A stretch of DNA of 64,000 bases from Streptomyces sp. NBC_01341 (GTDB lineage Bacteria > Actinomycetota > Actinomycetes > Streptomycetales > Streptomycetaceae), in the NCBI RefSeq assembly GCF_035946055.1, contig NZ_CP108364.1, positions 6,014,001 through 6,078,000 of the forward strand, written 5' to 3'. How positions within the stretch are numbered: position 1 is the first letter of the stretch; the number at the start of each line of letters is the position of its first letter. Positions 6,692 through 15,490 of this stretch are shown in pieces. The notes below the pieces were generated by a model. That model was given only the letters and a program-made list of their open reading frames with translations, was not told where the DNA came from and ran no database searches. The position numbers were made by a program, and so were the translations under genes.

Positions 6692-9308
6692 GATCTCCTT
6701 CGGTTCGTGGGTCGAGGACGCGGTCGACTGGCTCCAGTCGAACCTCACCTGGTTCTTCGACGCCATCAAGGCCGTGCTCGGCGGGATGTACGACGGCGTG
6801 AACGCCGTGCTGGGCGGCGGCGAACCGCTGCTGATGGCCGCCATCTTCGCCGTCATCGCCTTCTGGCTGCGCGGTGTGATCCCCGCCGTGCTCACGTTCG
6901 TGGGCTTCGCGTTCATCGATTCCCTCGCCCTCTGGGACGAGGCGATGGACACGCTGTCACTGGTCGTCGTGGCCGCCGTCATCACGATCGTGATCGCGGT
7001 GCCCACCGGCATCTGGGCCGCGCGCAACAGCAGGGTCGGCGCCGCGCTGCGGCCGGTGCTGGACGTCATGCAGACGATGCCCGCCTTCGTCTACCTGATC
7101 CCCGGCGTCATGTTCTTCGGCGTGGGCGTCACCCCCGGTGTCATCGCCACGATCGTCTTCGCGATGCCGCCCGGCGTCCGGATGACCGAGCTCGGCATCC
7201 GCCAGGTCGACGGCGAGCTGGTCGAGGCCGCCGAGGCCTTCGGCACCAGGCCCAACCACACCCTCACCCGGGTGCAGCTGCCGCTCGCCCTGCCGACGAT
7301 CATGGCCGGAATCAACCAGGTCATCATGCTGGCCCTGTCGATGGTCGTCATCGGCGGCATGGCCGGCGCCGGCGGCCTCGGCGAGAAGGTGTACGCGGCG
7401 ATCACCCAGCTCCAGGTCGGCCTCGCCGCCGAGAGCGGCATCGCCGTCGTCATCCTCGCCATGTACCTGGACCGGATGACCGGCGCGCTCAACGAGCGGG
7501 TCTCCCCGCTCGGCCGCCGTGCCGCCGCCAAGGTCGCCGCCGGTGCCCGGAAGCTGAAGTTCACGCACTACAAGCCGGGTACCGCCATCGCGATGACCGG
7601 TGTCGTCGTCCTCGCGCTCGTCGCGGGCGGCCTCAACATCGCGGGGTCCTCGGACTCGGGCGCCTCGCAGGCCGGCGGAAGCACCGACGTCGGCAAGGGC
7701 CAGAAGATCAACATGGGGTACATCCCCTGGGACGAGGGCATCGCCTCCACGTTCCTGTGGAAGGAGATCCTGGAACAGCGCGGCTTCGAGACCGGGATGA
7801 CCCAGCTCGACGCAGGGCCGCTGTACTCCGGTGTCGCCCGCGGCGACATCGACTTCCAGACGGACTCCTGGCTGCCGACCACGCACAAGGACTACTGGGA
7901 CAAGTACAGCGACCAGCTGGACGACCTCGGTTCCTGGTACGGGCCCACCTCGCTGGAGCTGACGGTTCCCTCGTACGTCAAGGGCATCGACTCCCTCGAG
8001 GACCTCAAGGGTCAGGGCAAGAAGTTCGACGGCAAGATCATCGGCATCGAGTCGAGCGCCGGGATGATGGGCACCCTGAACAAGAAGGTGCTCAAGGCGT
8101 ACGGCCTGGAGGGCGAGTACAAGGTCGTCTCCTCCAGCACCTCATCGATGCTGGCCGAGCTCAACGCCTCCATCAAGAAGAAGGAGCCGGTCGTGGTGAC
8201 CCTGTGGTCGCCGCACTGGGCCTACGGCAAGCACGACCTGAAGAAGCTCAAGGACCCGAAGGGTGCCTGGGGCAAGGGCGAAGAGGTCCACACGGTCGCG
8301 CACAAGGGCTTCGCGAAGAAGTCGCCCGCCGTCGCCAAGTGGCTCAAGGACTTCAAGCTCACCGAGAAGCAGCTCACGAGCCTCGAGAACGAGATCCAGA
8401 ACGCCGGTCAGGGCCAGGAGCAGGACGGCGTCCGCACCTGGCTGAAGAAGAACCCCGGTCTCGTCGACAAGCTGGCGCCGGTGCCGGGCGGCGGCTCGCA
8501 GCGGGGCAAGGACGCGGGCAAGACCGTCAACATGGGGTACTTCCCGTGGGACGAGGCCATCGCCTCCACCTACCTCTGGCAGAACATGCTGGAGGACCGG
8601 GGATACAGGACGACGGTCAAGCAGCTCGACCCGGGTCCGCTGTACACGGGTCTCGCGCAGGGTCAGCTGGACGTCCAGTTCGACTCCTGGCTCCCGACGA
8701 CGCACAAGGACTACTGGGACCGGTACAAGGACAACCTCTCGGACCTCGGTTCCTGGTACGGCCCGACGTCGCTGGAGCTCTCGGTCCCCTCGTACGTCAA
8801 GGGCATCGACTCGCTCGAGGACCTCAAGGGCCAGGGCAAGAAGTTCAACGGCAAGATCATCGGCATCGAGTCGAGCGCCGGGATGATGGGCACCCTGAAC
8901 AAGAAGGTGCTCAAGGCGTACGGCCTCGAAGGTGAGTACAAGGTCGTCTCCTCCAGCACGTCGTCGATGCTCGCCGAGCTGAACCGGTCGATCAAGAAGA
9001 AGGAGCCGGTCGTGGTGACCCTGTGGTCGCCGCACTGGGCCTACGGCAAGCACGACCTGAAGAAGCTCAAGGACCCGAAGGGTGCCTGGGGCAAGGGCGA
9101 GCAGATCCACACGGTCGCCAAGAAGGACTTCGCGAAGGACTTCCCGGAGCTGACCGGGTGGCTGAAGGACTTCAAGCTCAGCGAGGACCAGCTGGCCTCG
9201 CTCGAGGTGGAGCTCCAGAAGGGCGGCGCCGGCAAGGAGAAGGAGTCGGCCCGCCGCTGGATGGACGCCAACCCGGACGTCGTGGCGAAGCTGGCGCCCG
9301 TCAGCTGA
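6684..9308 (+). CDS. Glycine betaine ABC transporter permease fused to two substrate-binding domains
   Basis: The 874-residue fusion has a permease domain at about residues 1-295 with several membrane helices and the coupling motif EAAEAFG. An extra helix follows near 300-325, then two OpuAC-type binding domains at about 340-600 and 612-874. Each binding domain repeats MGY(I/F)PWDE, DSWLPTTHKDYWD, ESSAGMMG and WSPHWAYGK; the conserved tryptophans fit the aromatic cage for quaternary amines. One permease-linked binding domain is known in OpuA-like systems; two in one chain is unusual. The copies are offset by 273 codons and share long stretches of identical DNA. GTG start within the ATPase gene; strong terminator downstream. 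Confidence 0.92.
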   Translation: MPRISFGSWVEDAVDWLQSNLTWFFDAIKAVLGGMYDGVNAVLGGGEPLLMAAIFAVIAFWLRGVIPAVLTFVGFAFIDSLALWDEAMDTLSLVVVAAVITIVIAVPTGIWAARNSRVGAALRPVLDVMQTMPAFVYLIPGVMFFGVGVTPGVIATIVFAMPPGVRMTELGIRQVDGELVEAAEAFGTRPNHTLTRVQLPLALPTIMAGINQVIMLALSMVVIGGMAGAGGLGEKVYAAITQLQVGLAAESGIAVVILAMYLDRMTGALNERVSPLGRRAAAKVAAGARKLKFTHYKPGTAIAMTGVVVLALVAGGLNIAGSSDSGASQAGGSTDVGKGQKINMGYIPWDEGIASTFLWKEILEQRGFETGMTQLDAGPLYSGVARGDIDFQTDSWLPTTHKDYWDKYSDQLDDLGSWYGPTSLELTVPSYVKGIDSLEDLKGQGKKFDGKIIGIESSAGMMGTLNKKVLKAYGLEGEYKVVSSSTSSMLAELNASIKKKEPVVVTLWSPHWAYGKHDLKKLKDPKGAWGKGEEVHTVAHKGFAKKSPAVAKWLKDFKLTEKQLTSLENEIQNAGQGQEQDGVRTWLKKNPGLVDKLAPVPGGGSQRGKDAGKTVNMGYFPWDEAIASTYLWQNMLEDRGYRTTVKQLDPGPLYTGLAQGQLDVQFDSWLPTTHKDYWDRYKDNLSDLGSWYGPTSLELSVPSYVKGIDSLEDLKGQGKKFNGKIIGIESSAGMMGTLNKKVLKAYGLEGEYKVVSSSTSSMLAELNRSIKKKEPVVVTLWSPHWAYGKHDLKKLKDPKGAWGKGEQIHTVAKKDFAKDFPELTGWLKDFKLSEDQLASLEVELQKGGAGKEKESARRWMDANPDVVAKLAPVS
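7974..9100 (+). repeat. In-gene tandem repeat of the betaine-binding domain (819-bp period)
   Basis: The two binding-domain copies are offset by exactly 819 bp. Bases 8172-8281 match 8991-9100 without a mismatch (110 bp) and 8029-8107 match 8848-8926 (79 bp), including synonymous positions, whereas the flanking parts of the domains have diverged. Confidence 0.9.
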
Positions 9309-9336
9309 CGCTCCCGGTCCACGGCAGGCCATGACG

Positions 9337-9375
9337 AAGGGGACGGCCCGGGTAGCGAACCCGGGCCGTCCCCTT
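9337..9375 (+). terminator. Intrinsic terminator of the betaine importer operon
   Basis: A 17-bp perfect stem (9337-9353 with 9359-9375) and a 5-nt loop lie 28 nt after the permease-binding protein stop codon. Confidence 0.9.
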
Positions 9376-9505
9376 CAGGCTTGTCGGAGGGAGTCCCCGA
9401 AGGTTTCCCGTCCGCCCGGGTTCGCCGGCTTCGCCTCCGTCACGCGAACGACATGCGTAGGGTGCTGGCAACCGGGAGGATGGTGAACCGGGGAGGGAGC
9501 CGGAC

Positions 9506-10051
9506 ATGGACGACAAGGAAGCCCTTCGAGTGGGTGCCGCGGTTCGCCGACGCCGCAGGACCCTCGGACTCACCCTGGCCGCGGTGGCCGGGCGCAGTGG
9601 CCTGTCCGTGCCGTTCCTCAGCCAGATCGAGAACGAGCGGGCCAGGCCCAGCCCCCGGTCGCTGGACCGGGTGGCGGAGGCGCTGGAGACCACGACCGAG
9701 CGGCTGAGGGCGGCGGCGGACTCGGCGCGCGCCGTGGACGTCGTGCGGGCGGACGACGAGGACGGTGTGCGGCGCCTGGTGCGCGGCCGCCATCAGCTCA
9801 GCGCCCTGGAGTTCATCGGCGAACACGACCTCGGCCGTGAGTTCCAGCACCGGAACGACGAGGTGATGTACGTCGTCGAGGGCGCCGTCGAGGTCGAGGC
9901 GGAGGGCAGGGCGCACCGGCTCGGCCGGGGCGACAGCCTCTTCCTCTCGGGCGGGGTGCGCCACCGCTGGCGGGCGACCGGCCCCGGTACCCGGCTGCTG
10001 GTCGTCTCGGTCGCCGAGCACATCGACGCGACGTACGACGCGCGGCGCTGA
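9506..10051 (+). CDS. XRE-family regulator with C-terminal cupin domain
   Basis: The 181-residue protein has an N-terminal helix-turn-helix (LGLTLAAVAGRSGLSVPFLS-QIENERARPSP, residues about 20-55) and a C-terminal cupin barrel (HRNDEVMYVVEGAVEVEAEG ... RLGRGDSLFLSGGVRHRW). This architecture senses a small ligand with the cupin and represses or activates nearby genes. The ATG at 9506 follows GGGAGGGA. Its target is unclear: the betaine operon upstream is separated by a terminator, and the next gene is convergent. Confidence 0.9.
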   Translation: MDDKEALRVGAAVRRRRRTLGLTLAAVAGRSGLSVPFLSQIENERARPSPRSLDRVAEALETTTERLRAAADSARAVDVVRADDEDGVRRLVRGRHQLSALEFIGEHDLGREFQHRNDEVMYVVEGAVEVEAEGRAHRLGRGDSLFLSGGVRHRWRATGPGTRLLVVSVAEHIDATYDARR

Positions 10052-10168
10052 CGGGCGCCTCCGGCGCCGAGCCGGGCGTGCTGCCCGGCGAGCCCGGCCG
10101 CTCCACGGCCGCGGACGGGCCCGAGGCCCTTCCCGGGCTCCGGGCGCTACGTGTCGACGGACGGCACC

Positions 10169-11353
10169 TCACGTGGTAGGGACCGTCGCCGGCGGAAGCG
10201 GCCGGGGCGCTGCGAGCAGCGCTCCGCTGAACAGTCCGCCCAGCGTGCGCGCGCCGGCGAAGGCCCAGGCGGTGACCAGCAGCGCGTAGAGCGCCACGGC
10301 CAGCCAGGTGAAGGCGGTCAGCCCGGTGTGCCGGGCCAGCCCCGCCGCGCCGGTGACGCAGGTGCCGACCGGGAACGTGAACCCCCACCACGTCATCGTG
10401 AACCCCATCCCGCGACGCATCGCCCGGACGGCCATCGCGCCGGACAGGGCGAGCCACAGCAGGGCGAAGCCCATCACCGGGACCCCGTACAGCACGGCGA
10501 ACGCACCGAAGGCGGGGGCGTAGGGCGCCGCGATCGCCCCGGGCGCCACGTCGGCGAGCTGGTTGACGGCGGTCGTCGACTGTCCCAGAGGACCGAGCAC
10601 GAGGAAGAGCGCGGGGGTCAGCGCGAGCGGCAGCGGGCCCTCGTGGACCAGCCGCGCGAAGACGAGCGGCAGGACCACGAGGGTCGCCAGCAGGGACAGC
10701 CCGAACATCGCGTAACAGGCCAGCAGGAGCGCCTCACGCCCCTGGCCGGGCGGCAGCTCGGGCACCAGCAGGGGGCCGACCGCCGCCGAGACCATGGGCG
10801 GCACCAGCGGCAGCAGCCACACCGGCGAGGCACTGCCCGGCCGGGGACGGTGGCGTACGACCATCAGGTACGGGATGACGACTGCGCCCGCCAGGCCCGC
10901 GACCGTGCCCGCCGTGAACAGCACGGTGTCCACGGCGACGGCGGCCGGGTGGCCGACGACGTCCCGCCCCACCGCGAGGGTCCCCGCGCCGACGGCGAGC
11001 AGCGCCATGGGCATGCAGCCGTAGAAGGGTGCCACCGCGGGGTCCAGGAGATGCGCCCTCGCCCGGTCCCGGTGGTGGATCCAGTGGCCGGCGCGTGCCG
11101 CGAGCACCGCGACGAGCAGCACCGCGGACCCGGCCCATACCACGACGCAGAGACCGCGCAGCCCCGGCACGTGGACGGGCAGCGCCGCGCCGGCCGTGGC
11201 GACGATCGCCGTGCCCATGACCGTCGCGTACCAGTTCGGGCCCAGGTGCCGCAGGGACGGGAGCCGCCGGGCGGTAGCGCCGGTGCCGGAGCCCGCGCCG
11301 GCGACGGTGACGGGCGGGGTGTGCGGCGTCCGGGTCCGCGAATAGATGGCCAT
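10169..11353 (-). CDS. TDT-family transporter (TehA/Mae1/SLAC1 type)
   Basis: The 394-residue membrane protein has about ten hydrophobic segments. Its N-terminal helix begins LGPNWYATVMGTAIVATAG, the typical start of tellurite-resistance/dicarboxylate transporter family members, and a late segment reads GFTMTWWGFTFPVGT, also diagnostic. Known members export sulfite, C4-dicarboxylates or anions. I chose ATG 11353 because the frame upstream antisenses the LysR gene. It is transcribed divergently from a LysR regulator with a 70-bp shared promoter region, which suggests that regulator controls it. Confidence 0.88.
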   Translation of the reverse strand: MAIYSRTRTPHTPPVTVAGAGSGTGATARRLPSLRHLGPNWYATVMGTAIVATAGAALPVHVPGLRGLCVVVWAGSAVLLVAVLAARAGHWIHHRDRARAHLLDPAVAPFYGCMPMALLAVGAGTLAVGRDVVGHPAAVAVDTVLFTAGTVAGLAGAVVIPYLMVVRHRPRPGSASPVWLLPLVPPMVSAAVGPLLVPELPPGQGREALLLACYAMFGLSLLATLVVLPLVFARLVHEGPLPLALTPALFLVLGPLGQSTTAVNQLADVAPGAIAAPYAPAFGAFAVLYGVPVMGFALLWLALSGAMAVRAMRRGMGFTMTWWGFTFPVGTCVTGAAGLARHTGLTAFTWLAVALYALLVTAWAFAGARTLGGLFSGALLAAPRPLPPATVPTT

Positions 11354-11423
11354 GCCAACATTTTCGGCGGCCGGGGTGCGGGCCACCAGGGAGTCCGGAC
11401 CTATGAGGTCATAAGCTGTATTT

Positions 11424-12422
11424 ATGTCCGCCTCGGTCCCTCCCGCCGCCGCCCCGGTGCCTCCCGGCCACCCCCTTCCCCCGCCCGGGGCCGGTGCCGC
11501 ACCCGGGCTGCGCCACCGGGTGCCCGACCTGGGCGCCATGGTCCTGCTGCTCGCGGTCGCCCGGCACGGCAGCCTCGGCGGCGCCGCGCGGGAGGTGGGG
11601 ATCACCCAGCCCGCGGCGTCGAGCCGCATCCGGTCCATGGAACGGCAGCTGGGCGTCGCGCTCCTGGACCGCTCACCCCGCGGCTCCCGGCTGACCGACG
11701 CCGGCGCCCTCGTCACCGACTGGGCGCGCCGGGTCGTCGAGGCGGCCGAGGCCTTCGACGCGGGCGCGCAGGCGTTGCGCGACCGGCGGGACTCCCGGCT
11801 CCGGGTCGCCGCCAGCATGACCATCGCGGAGTACCTGATGCCGGGGTGGCTGATCGCCCTGCGGGCCGGGCGCCCCGACACGGCTGTGTCCCTGCTCGCC
11901 GGGAACTCCGCCGCCGTGGCGCAACGACTCCTCGCGGGCGAGGCCGACCTCGGCTTCGTCGAGGGCCTGTCCGTACCGGAGGGGCTCGACGGAACCGTCA
12001 TCGCGCACGACCGCCTCGTCGTCGTGGTCGCCCCGCCGCACCCCTGGGCCCGCCGGCGCACGCAGCTGAGTCCCCGGGAGCTCGCGGCGACCCCGCTGAT
12101 CCTGCGCGAACCCGGTTCGGGAACCCGGCAGGTGCTGCACGCCGCGCTCGCCGTGCACGGCGGCCTGGCGCGCCCCCTGCTGGAGCTCTCCTCCACCACC
12201 GCGGTCAAGGGGGCCGCCGAGAGCGGGGCCGGCCCGTGCGTGCTGAGCGAACTCGCGCTCGACGAGGAGCTCGCGGCCAGGCGCCTGGTCGAGATCCCCG
12301 TCGCGGGGGTCCGGCTGCGCCGACAGCTGCGCGCGGTCTGGCCCGCGGGGCACCGGCCCACCGGTCCGGCCCGGGACCTGCTCTCCCTGACCGCGCATCC
12401 CTCGGGACCCGCGCGCGGCTGA
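11424..12422 (+). CDS. LysR-family transcriptional regulator
   Basis: The 332-residue protein has a Pro/Ala-rich N-terminal extension of about 35 residues, then a LysR winged helix-turn-helix (GGAAREVGITQPAASSRIRSM) and a substrate-binding domain (LRVAASMTIAEYLMPGWL onward). The divergent partner is a TDT transporter; LysR regulators commonly control the divergently transcribed gene from the shared intergenic region, so the transporter is the obvious target. The effector is unknown. An internal start after the Pro-rich stretch is possible. Confidence 0.9.
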   Translation: MSASVPPAAAPVPPGHPLPPPGAGAAPGLRHRVPDLGAMVLLLAVARHGSLGGAAREVGITQPAASSRIRSMERQLGVALLDRSPRGSRLTDAGALVTDWARRVVEAAEAFDAGAQALRDRRDSRLRVAASMTIAEYLMPGWLIALRAGRPDTAVSLLAGNSAAVAQRLLAGEADLGFVEGLSVPEGLDGTVIAHDRLVVVVAPPHPWARRRTQLSPRELAATPLILREPGSGTRQVLHAALAVHGGLARPLLELSSTTAVKGAAESGAGPCVLSELALDEELAARRLVEIPVAGVRLRRQLRAVWPAGHRPTGPARDLLSLTAHPSGPARG

Positions 12423-12475
12423 ACCGGTGCTGCGGAGCGCGGGACACCGGCCCGCGCGGGTGACCGGCGGGTGCG

Positions 12476-13204
12476 TCAGGCCCGTTCCGCCACGGGCCGC
12501 GCCGCTCCCGAAGCAGCACGGGCCGCCTCCACCAGGGCCCGCATGATGCGCAGGTCGTCGCCCATCTCCGGGTGCCACTGAACGCCGAGCACCCACTGGT
12601 CGCCCGGCAGTTCGACCGCCTCCACCGTGCCGTCCGCCGCGTGGGCGCACACCACCAGGCCCGGCGCCAGCCGGTCCACGGCCTGGTGGTGGTACGTCGG
12701 TACGGACGCCTCCTCGGGGACCAGCGAGGCGTACAGCGTCCCGGGCACCGGCGTCACCGTGTGCTCGCCGAGGACCCCCGCCTTGCCGAACGGGCCCGCG
12801 TGGCCGTCCAGATGCTGGGTCAGCGTGCCGCCCAGGGCGACGTTCAGCAGCTGCATGCCCCGGCAGATGCCCAGCACCGGAGTGCCCGCCGCCCTCGCCG
12901 CGCGGAGCAGGGCGACCTCCCAGGAATCGCGCTCGTGGGCGGGCGGGCCCGTCCTGAAGTCGCGTTCAGCTCCGTACAGCCCGGGGTCGACGTCCGCCCC
13001 GCCCGCGATGACCAGTCCGTCCAGCCGGGCCACGACATCCGCGGCGCGCTCCGCGGCGTCCGGCGGCAGCAGCGCGGCCAGGCCGCCGGAGCGCTGCACC
13101 AGCCGCGGATACGCCGAGGGGAGTACCGCGGCCGGTAGTTCCCAGACGCCCCAGCGAGCCGCCGGCTCCAGATAGGTCGTCACGCCGATGAGCGGTTCGT
13201 GCAT
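12476..13204 (-). CDS. Gamma-glutamyl-gamma-aminobutyrate hydrolase family peptidase (C26)
   Basis: The 242-residue class I amidotransferase-fold hydrolase has the nucleophile in GICRGMQLLN (Cys) and a catalytic His in VQWHPEM. PuuD-type enzymes remove the glutamate from gamma-glutamyl amines or GABA. The ATG at 13204 has GGAGGGA 8 nt upstream. It lies next to a FadR-type regulator and across from a GlnA4-like ligase, so it plausibly completes a gamma-glutamylation route by releasing glutamate. Substrate specificity cannot be read from sequence. Confidence 0.9.
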   Translation of the reverse strand: MHEPLIGVTTYLEPAARWGVWELPAAVLPSAYPRLVQRSGGLAALLPPDAAERAADVVARLDGLVIAGGADVDPGLYGAERDFRTGPPAHERDSWEVALLRAARAAGTPVLGICRGMQLLNVALGGTLTQHLDGHAGPFGKAGVLGEHTVTPVPGTLYASLVPEEASVPTYHHQAVDRLAPGLVVCAHAADGTVEAVELPGDQWVLGVQWHPEMGDDLRIMRALVEAARAASGAARPVAERA

Positions 13205-13316
13205 GGTGCGGTCCCTCCGGCGGCCGGCCTGCGGGCCGGCCCGGTGCAATGGTGTCGCGACATACCTTTGTTCGTAGCGGGCCGCGGCGCAAGAGCGGTG
13301 ATCCGGAAGAGCGGGA

Positions 13317-14090
13317 TCAAGCCAGAAAGCCCCTGAGCAGCGCGGCCGTCCCGGCGCAGTGCTCCCGCGTCACGGCGCGGGCCGCCTCCTCGTCGCCGTC
13401 GAGCACCGCCCCGACGAGAGCCGTGTGCTGGGCTTGCGAATGCTCCAGGTTCCGCACGAGCAGGGGGATGCAGTCCAGCAGGTCGTTGACGGTCGCCCGG
13501 ACCGCCGCGTACCGGGCGGCGAGCGACGGGGAGCCCGAGAGCTCGGCCAGCGTCAGATGGAAGAGGGTGTCGAGTCTGCGGTAGTCGGGCAGAGGTGCCT
13601 CGTGTGTCGCCGCCAGAGCCGTACGCAGCCGGTCCGCCCCCGCGTCGTCGAGCCCGCGCGACGCGCACAGCCCGGCCGCGCCCGTCTCCAGCACCTCGCG
13701 GAAGAGCAGCACGTCCTCGATGTCGGTGTCCGCCACCCTGCGGCGCAGTTCGCCCCCGTCGGCGCCGCCCGCCCGGGGCAGCACGAACGTACCGCCGTAC
13801 CTGCCGCGCCTGGCCTCCACCAGCCCCTGGTCCTGGAGGACCTTCAGCACGTCGCGCAGGGTGACGCGGCTGACGCCGAGCAGACCGGCCAGTTCGCGCT
13901 CGGCGGGCAGCCGTCCGCCTGCGGGGATCAGGCCGAGCCGGACCACCTGGAGTATCCGCTCCAGCGCCTCCTCGAAGCCGTTGCCCGCCCGCACCGGCCC
14001 GAGCGCCGGCAGCAGCCGCTCGGGCTGCCCGGCTTCCCCGCTCTCTTCCGCCACGTCACGATCCCCTTCCCCCCAATGGTTTTCTCCCAT
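13317..14090 (-). CDS. GntR/FadR-family regulator of the glnA4 module
   Basis: The 257-residue regulator has an N-terminal winged helix (PAERELAGLLGVSRVTLRDVL, residues about 60-80) and a C-terminal all-helical FCD domain (FREVLETGAAGL ... HQTLA-like LFHLTLAELSGSP). It starts at ATG 14090, but GTG 14054, with AAGGGG 8 nt upstream, is a good alternative and would leave a fuller intergenic promoter. It is divergent from the GlnA4-like gene and upstream of the C26 hydrolase. From memory, the S. coelicolor gene in this place (SCO1614, EpuRI) represses glnA4; by position this is its likely counterpart. Confidence 0.88.
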   Translation of the reverse strand: MGENHWGEGDRDVAEESGEAGQPERLLPALGPVRAGNGFEEALERILQVVRLGLIPAGGRLPAERELAGLLGVSRVTLRDVLKVLQDQGLVEARRGRYGGTFVLPRAGGADGGELRRRVADTDIEDVLLFREVLETGAAGLCASRGLDDAGADRLRTALAATHEAPLPDYRRLDTLFHLTLAELSGSPSLAARYAAVRATVNDLLDCIPLLVRNLEHSQAQHTALVGAVLDGDEEAARAVTREHCAGTAALLRGFLA

Positions 14091-14128
14091 ACCTTAAGCC
14101 TTCCGGCTGGCCGACCGAGGAGTATCCC

Positions 14129-15490
14129 GTGGCAGACCGAACACCCCCGCTCCAGGTCGAGGAGCTCCGTGGGCTCGTCGCGAGCGGTGAGATCGACACC
14201 GTCGTCCTCGCCTTCCCCGACATGCAGGGCAGATTGCAGGGGAAGCGGTTCGCGGCGACGTTCTTCCTGGACGAGGTGCTCGAACACGGCACGGAGGGCT
14301 GCAACTACCTGCTCGCCGTCGATACGGACATGAACACCGTCGACGGCTTCGCGATGTCCTCCTGGTCCAACGGCTACGGCGACTTCGCGATGCGCCCGGA
14401 CCTCGCCACCCTGCGCCGCGTCCCCTGGCACGACGGCACGGCGCTGGTGCTGGCCGACCTCTCCTGGGAGGACGGGACACCCGTAGCCGCCGCGCCCCGC
14501 CAGATCCTCCGGCGGCAGCTGGAACGGCTCGCCGGGCACGGACTCACCGCCCACGTCGGCACCGAGCTCGAGTTCATCGTCTTCAAGGACACCTACGAGC
14601 AGGCGTGGGACCGCGACTACCGCGGTCTGACACCGGCCAACCAGTACAACATCGACTACTCCGTCCTCGGCACCGGCCGCATCGAGCCGCTGCTGCGCCG
14701 CATCCGCAACGAGATGGCGGCCGCCGGGCTGACCGTCGAGTCCGCTAAGGGCGAGTGCAACCCCGGCCAGCACGAGATCGTCTTCCGCTACGACGAGGCC
14801 CTCGTCACCTGCGACCAGCACGCCGTCTACAAGACCGGGTCCAAGGAGATCGCCGCGCAGGAGGGCGTCTCGCTCACCTTCATGGCCAAGTTCAACGAGC
14901 GCGAGGGCAACTCCTGCCACATCCACCTCTCCCTCCAGGACGCCGGCGGGCACAGCGTCATGGCGGGCGACGACGGGACGATGTCCCCCGTGATGCGCCA
15001 CTTCCTCGCGGGCCAGCTCGCCGCCCTGCGCGACTTCTCCCTGCTGTACGCCCCGAACATCAACTCCTACAAGCGGTTCCAGCCAGGCTCGTTCGCCCCG
15101 ACCGCCGTCGCATGGGGCCACGACAACCGCACCTGCGCCCTGCGCGTCGTCGGACACGGCCGATCCCTGCGTTTCGAGAACCGGCTGCCCGGCGGCGACG
15201 TCAACCCCTACCTCGCCGTCGCCGGACTCGTCGCGGCCGGACTCCACGGCATCGAGAACGCGCTCGAACTCCCCGATGCCTGCGAGGGCAACGCCTACAC
15301 CGCCGGATACGACCAGGTCCCCACCACGCTCCGCGATGCCGCCGGCCTCTGGGAGACCAGCGAGGTCGCCAGGGAGGCCTTCGGCGACGAGACCGTCGCG
15401 CACTACCGCAACATGGCGCGCGTCGAACTGGAGGCGTTCGACGCCGCGGTCACCGACTGGGAACTCCGCCGCTCCTTCGAACGCCTGTGA
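14129..15490 (+). CDS. glnA4: GlnA4-like gamma-glutamyl-amine ligase (glutamine synthetase family)
   Basis: The 453-residue glutamine synthetase-family protein has metal-binding GTELEF, the NPGQHE(I/V) glutamate-binding motif (ECNPGQHEI), HIHLSL, and C-terminal LRFENRLPGGDVNPYLA. These GlnA-like paralogues lack the adenylylation loop of GlnA and ligate glutamate to amines. The S. coelicolor homologue in the same context (SCO1613) is described as a gamma-glutamylethanolamide synthetase. GTG start with GAGGAGT upstream. It heads an operon with the aldehyde dehydrogenase (4-bp overlap if GTG 15487 is used) and the SDR. Function by homology and context, not shown here. Confidence 0.9.
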   Translation: MADRTPPLQVEELRGLVASGEIDTVVLAFPDMQGRLQGKRFAATFFLDEVLEHGTEGCNYLLAVDTDMNTVDGFAMSSWSNGYGDFAMRPDLATLRRVPWHDGTALVLADLSWEDGTPVAAAPRQILRRQLERLAGHGLTAHVGTELEFIVFKDTYEQAWDRDYRGLTPANQYNIDYSVLGTGRIEPLLRRIRNEMAAAGLTVESAKGECNPGQHEIVFRYDEALVTCDQHAVYKTGSKEIAAQEGVSLTFMAKFNEREGNSCHIHLSLQDAGGHSVMAGDDGTMSPVMRHFLAGQLAALRDFSLLYAPNINSYKRFQPGSFAPTAVAWGHDNRTCALRVVGHGRSLRFENRLPGGDVNPYLAVAGLVAAGLHGIENALELPDACEGNAYTAGYDQVPTTLRDAAGLWETSEVAREAFGDETVAHYRNMARVELEAFDAAVTDWELRRSFERL

